Source of the DNA: an uncultured Anaerolineae bacterium
GTDB taxonomy: Bacteria; Chloroflexota; Anaerolineae; Anaerolineales; UBA4823
Assembly: GCA_937129505.1 (NCBI GenBank)
Contig: CAKZNJ010000518.1
Span: forward strand, 1-6,466
DNA: 6,466 nt
Direction of reading: 5' to 3'
Below the pieces are notes generated by a model, which worked only from the letters and a program-made list of their open reading frames with translations, made no database searches and was not told the origin of the DNA. Shown one piece after another: positions 5,107 through 6,466 of this stretch (positions are counted from its first letter, which is position 1; the number at the start of each line of letters is the position of its first letter). The position numbers and the translations under genes were made by a program.

Positions 5107-6466
5107 TTAAGCTTCGCGGAACTCCCCTTCAACGACATCACCCTCCGCCGTATCGCTGGTCGAACGGCCGTTGCCGCTTGAGGGAGCGCCGCTTTGAGTT
5201 TGCTGGGCGTAGAGCTGCTGGCTGATGGCGTGGAAGGCGTTCTGCAGGTCTTCGCTAAGACGGCGAATGCGTTCAATATCCTCACCTTGGGCAGCTTGAC
5301 GTAGATCGTTGATTTTGCGTTGGATCGATTCGCGCTCAGCGGCAGGCACTTTATCGCCCAATTCTCGCAGGGTCTTTTCTGTTTGATATGCCAACTGATC
5401 GGCTGTATTGCGTGCCTCTGCTAATTCACGGCGGCGACGGTCTTCCGCTTCGTGTTCGCGCGCTTCGCGAATCATGCGCTCGATCTCGCTCTTGTTCAAA
5501 TTGGTTGAAGCGGTGATGGTTACTTTTTGCTCTTTGCCGGTGGCTTTATCTTTAGCGGTCACATTCAGAATGCCATTGGCATCGATATCAAACGTAACCT
5601 CAATTTGCGGGATGCCTCGCGGCGCAGGGGGAATTCCCTCCAAGCGGAAGCGTCCTAAGCTCATATTGTCGGTTGCCATCGGTCGTTCACCCTGCAAAAC
5701 ATGAATATCTACCGCCGTTTGATTGTCCTCCGCCGTTGAGAAGATCTCACTGCGGCGCACGGGGATGGTCGTATTGCGCTCAATTAGGGTGGTCATTACA
5801 CCGCCGAGGGTCTCAACACCCAAAGATAGCGGCGTGACATCCAGCAACAGCACATCCTTGACTTCGCCCGCTAAGACACCACCTTGAATGGCAGCGCCGA
5901 TTGCGACTACCTCATCTGGGTTCACACCCTTATGGGGTTCCTTGTTGGTCATGGAGCGCACTAGTTCTTGAACCATTGGCATGCGCGTTGCTCCACCGAC
6001 TAGCACCACTTCATCGATATCCGAGGCTTTCAAGCCGGCATCGTTCAAGGCGGCGTTGAAGGGCCCACGCAGACGGGCAACCAAGTCTTCGGTAAGCTGC
6101 TCAAACTTGGCGCGGGTGAGTTTCATCTGCAGATGTTTCGGACCCGACGCATCGGCAGTAATGTAAGGCAGGTTGATCTCCGTCTCCATGACGCTCGATA
6201 GCTCGATCTTAGCTTTCTCGGCTGCCTCACGCAGTCGTTGTAACGCTTGGCGATCGGTGCGCAAGTCGATGCCATGTTCTTTTTTGAATTCATCCGCCAC
6301 CCAATTGACAATGCGCTCATCCCAGTCATCACCACCAAGGTGTGTATCGCCGTTGGTAGCTTTGACCTCAATTACGCCATCGCCTACTTCCAAAATGCTG
6401 ACGTCGAAAGTGCCACCACCGAGGTCAAACACCAGGATGGTTTCGTTCTCTTTCTTGTCCAACCCA
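5107..6466 (-). CDS. dnaK: Chaperone protein DnaK (Hsp70), N-terminal part beyond window
   Basis: The visible 453 codons run from the middle of the ATPase domain to the natural stop; roughly the first 180 residues lie off the right edge. Counting from the TTG codon at 6462 (a Leu in GLDKKE, not a start), the phosphate-2 motif DLGGGTFD is at 13-20, the adenosine motif LVGGATRMP at 154-162, and the interdomain linker DVLLLDVTPLSLG at 203-215. The beta-sandwich peptide-binding domain follows to about 318 (FSTAEDNQ, HVLQGER, PAPRGIPQIEVTFDIDANG), then the helical lid and a Gly/Ser-rich stretch ending in DVVEGEFREA. DnaK folds and refolds client proteins by ATP cycling with DnaJ and GrpE. All signature blocks are intact. 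The terminator directly after the stop shows that no dnaJ follows on this transcript; grpE or hrcA could lie upstream, out of view. Confidence 0.97.
   Translation of the reverse strand, partial: GLDKKENETILVFDLGGGTFDVSILEVGDGVIEVKATNGDTHLGGDDWDERIVNWVADEFKKEHGIDLRTDRQALQRLREAAEKAKIELSSVMETEINLPYITADASGPKHLQMKLTRAKFEQLTEDLVARLRGPFNAALNDAGLKASDIDEVVLVGGATRMPMVQELVRSMTNKEPHKGVNPDEVVAIGAAIQGGVLAGEVKDVLLLDVTPLSLGVETLGGVMTTLIERNTTIPVRRSEIFSTAEDNQTAVDIHVLQGERPMATDNMSLGRFRLEGIPPAPRGIPQIEVTFDIDANGILNVTAKDKATGKEQKVTITASTNLNKSEIERMIREAREHEAEDRRRRELAEARNTADQLAYQTEKTLRELGDKVPAAERESIQRKINDLRQAAQGEDIERIRRLSEDLQNAFHAISQQLYAQQTQSGAPSSGNGRSTSDTAEGDVVEGEFREA

Noticed and set aside
1..6466. Mobile elements, CRISPR arrays, tRNA or rRNA genes, phage or defence systems
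   Set aside because: No terminal repeats, spaced direct repeats, transposase-like frames or RNA-gene signatures were seen; the window is filled by housekeeping genes with short spacers.

Overview
The window looks like an ordinary chromosomal segment of a bacterium with moderate GC. It carries six genes plus a seventh cut by the right edge, and no mobile element, CRISPR array, tRNA or rRNA was seen. The best guess for the source is a thermophilic or thermophile-derived member of Chloroflexota (Anaerolineae-like). This rests on the ttuB-ttuA tRNA-thiolation pair typical of thermophiles, the glutamine synthetase sequence type, and an FmdB zinc-ribbon gene coupled to glnA. The assignment is inference; no marker in the window fixes the phylum.

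Layout, left to right. Positions 1-1057 (minus) hold most of an AmmeMemoRadiSam radical SAM enzyme (AmrS), open at the left edge. A 122-bp divergent intergenic region follows. Positions 1180-2336 (plus) hold a two-gene operon: a 65-residue ubiquitin-like sulfur carrier ending in Gly-Gly (TtuB-like) and a PP-loop tRNA 2-sulfurtransferase with two zinc fingers and Fe-S cysteines (TtuA-like). An 11-bp hairpin separates ttuA from the convergent operon at 4030-2391 (minus), in which an FmdB-family zinc-ribbon gene overlaps glnA by ATGA. Two near-consensus sigma-70-type promoters lie back to back at 4068-4170, one driving fmdB-glnA and one driving a gene for a protein with two S1 domains (4261-5043, plus). 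That gene has a leader of about 84 nt with two small stem-loops. A 12-bp hairpin at 5070-5097 closes it and also the convergent 3' end of dnaK (5107-6466, minus, N-terminal part missing).

The functions are housekeeping: thiolation of tRNA (probably U54), nitrogen assimilation, RNA binding, and protein folding. The AmrS protein is the least understood gene, because its family belongs to a widespread three-protein set whose reaction I cannot name. I see no clear undescribed multi-gene system. The points worth a second look are the AmrS/TtuBA divergent arrangement, the possibly leaderless amrS start, the fmdB-glnA coupling, and the structured leader of the S1-domain gene.
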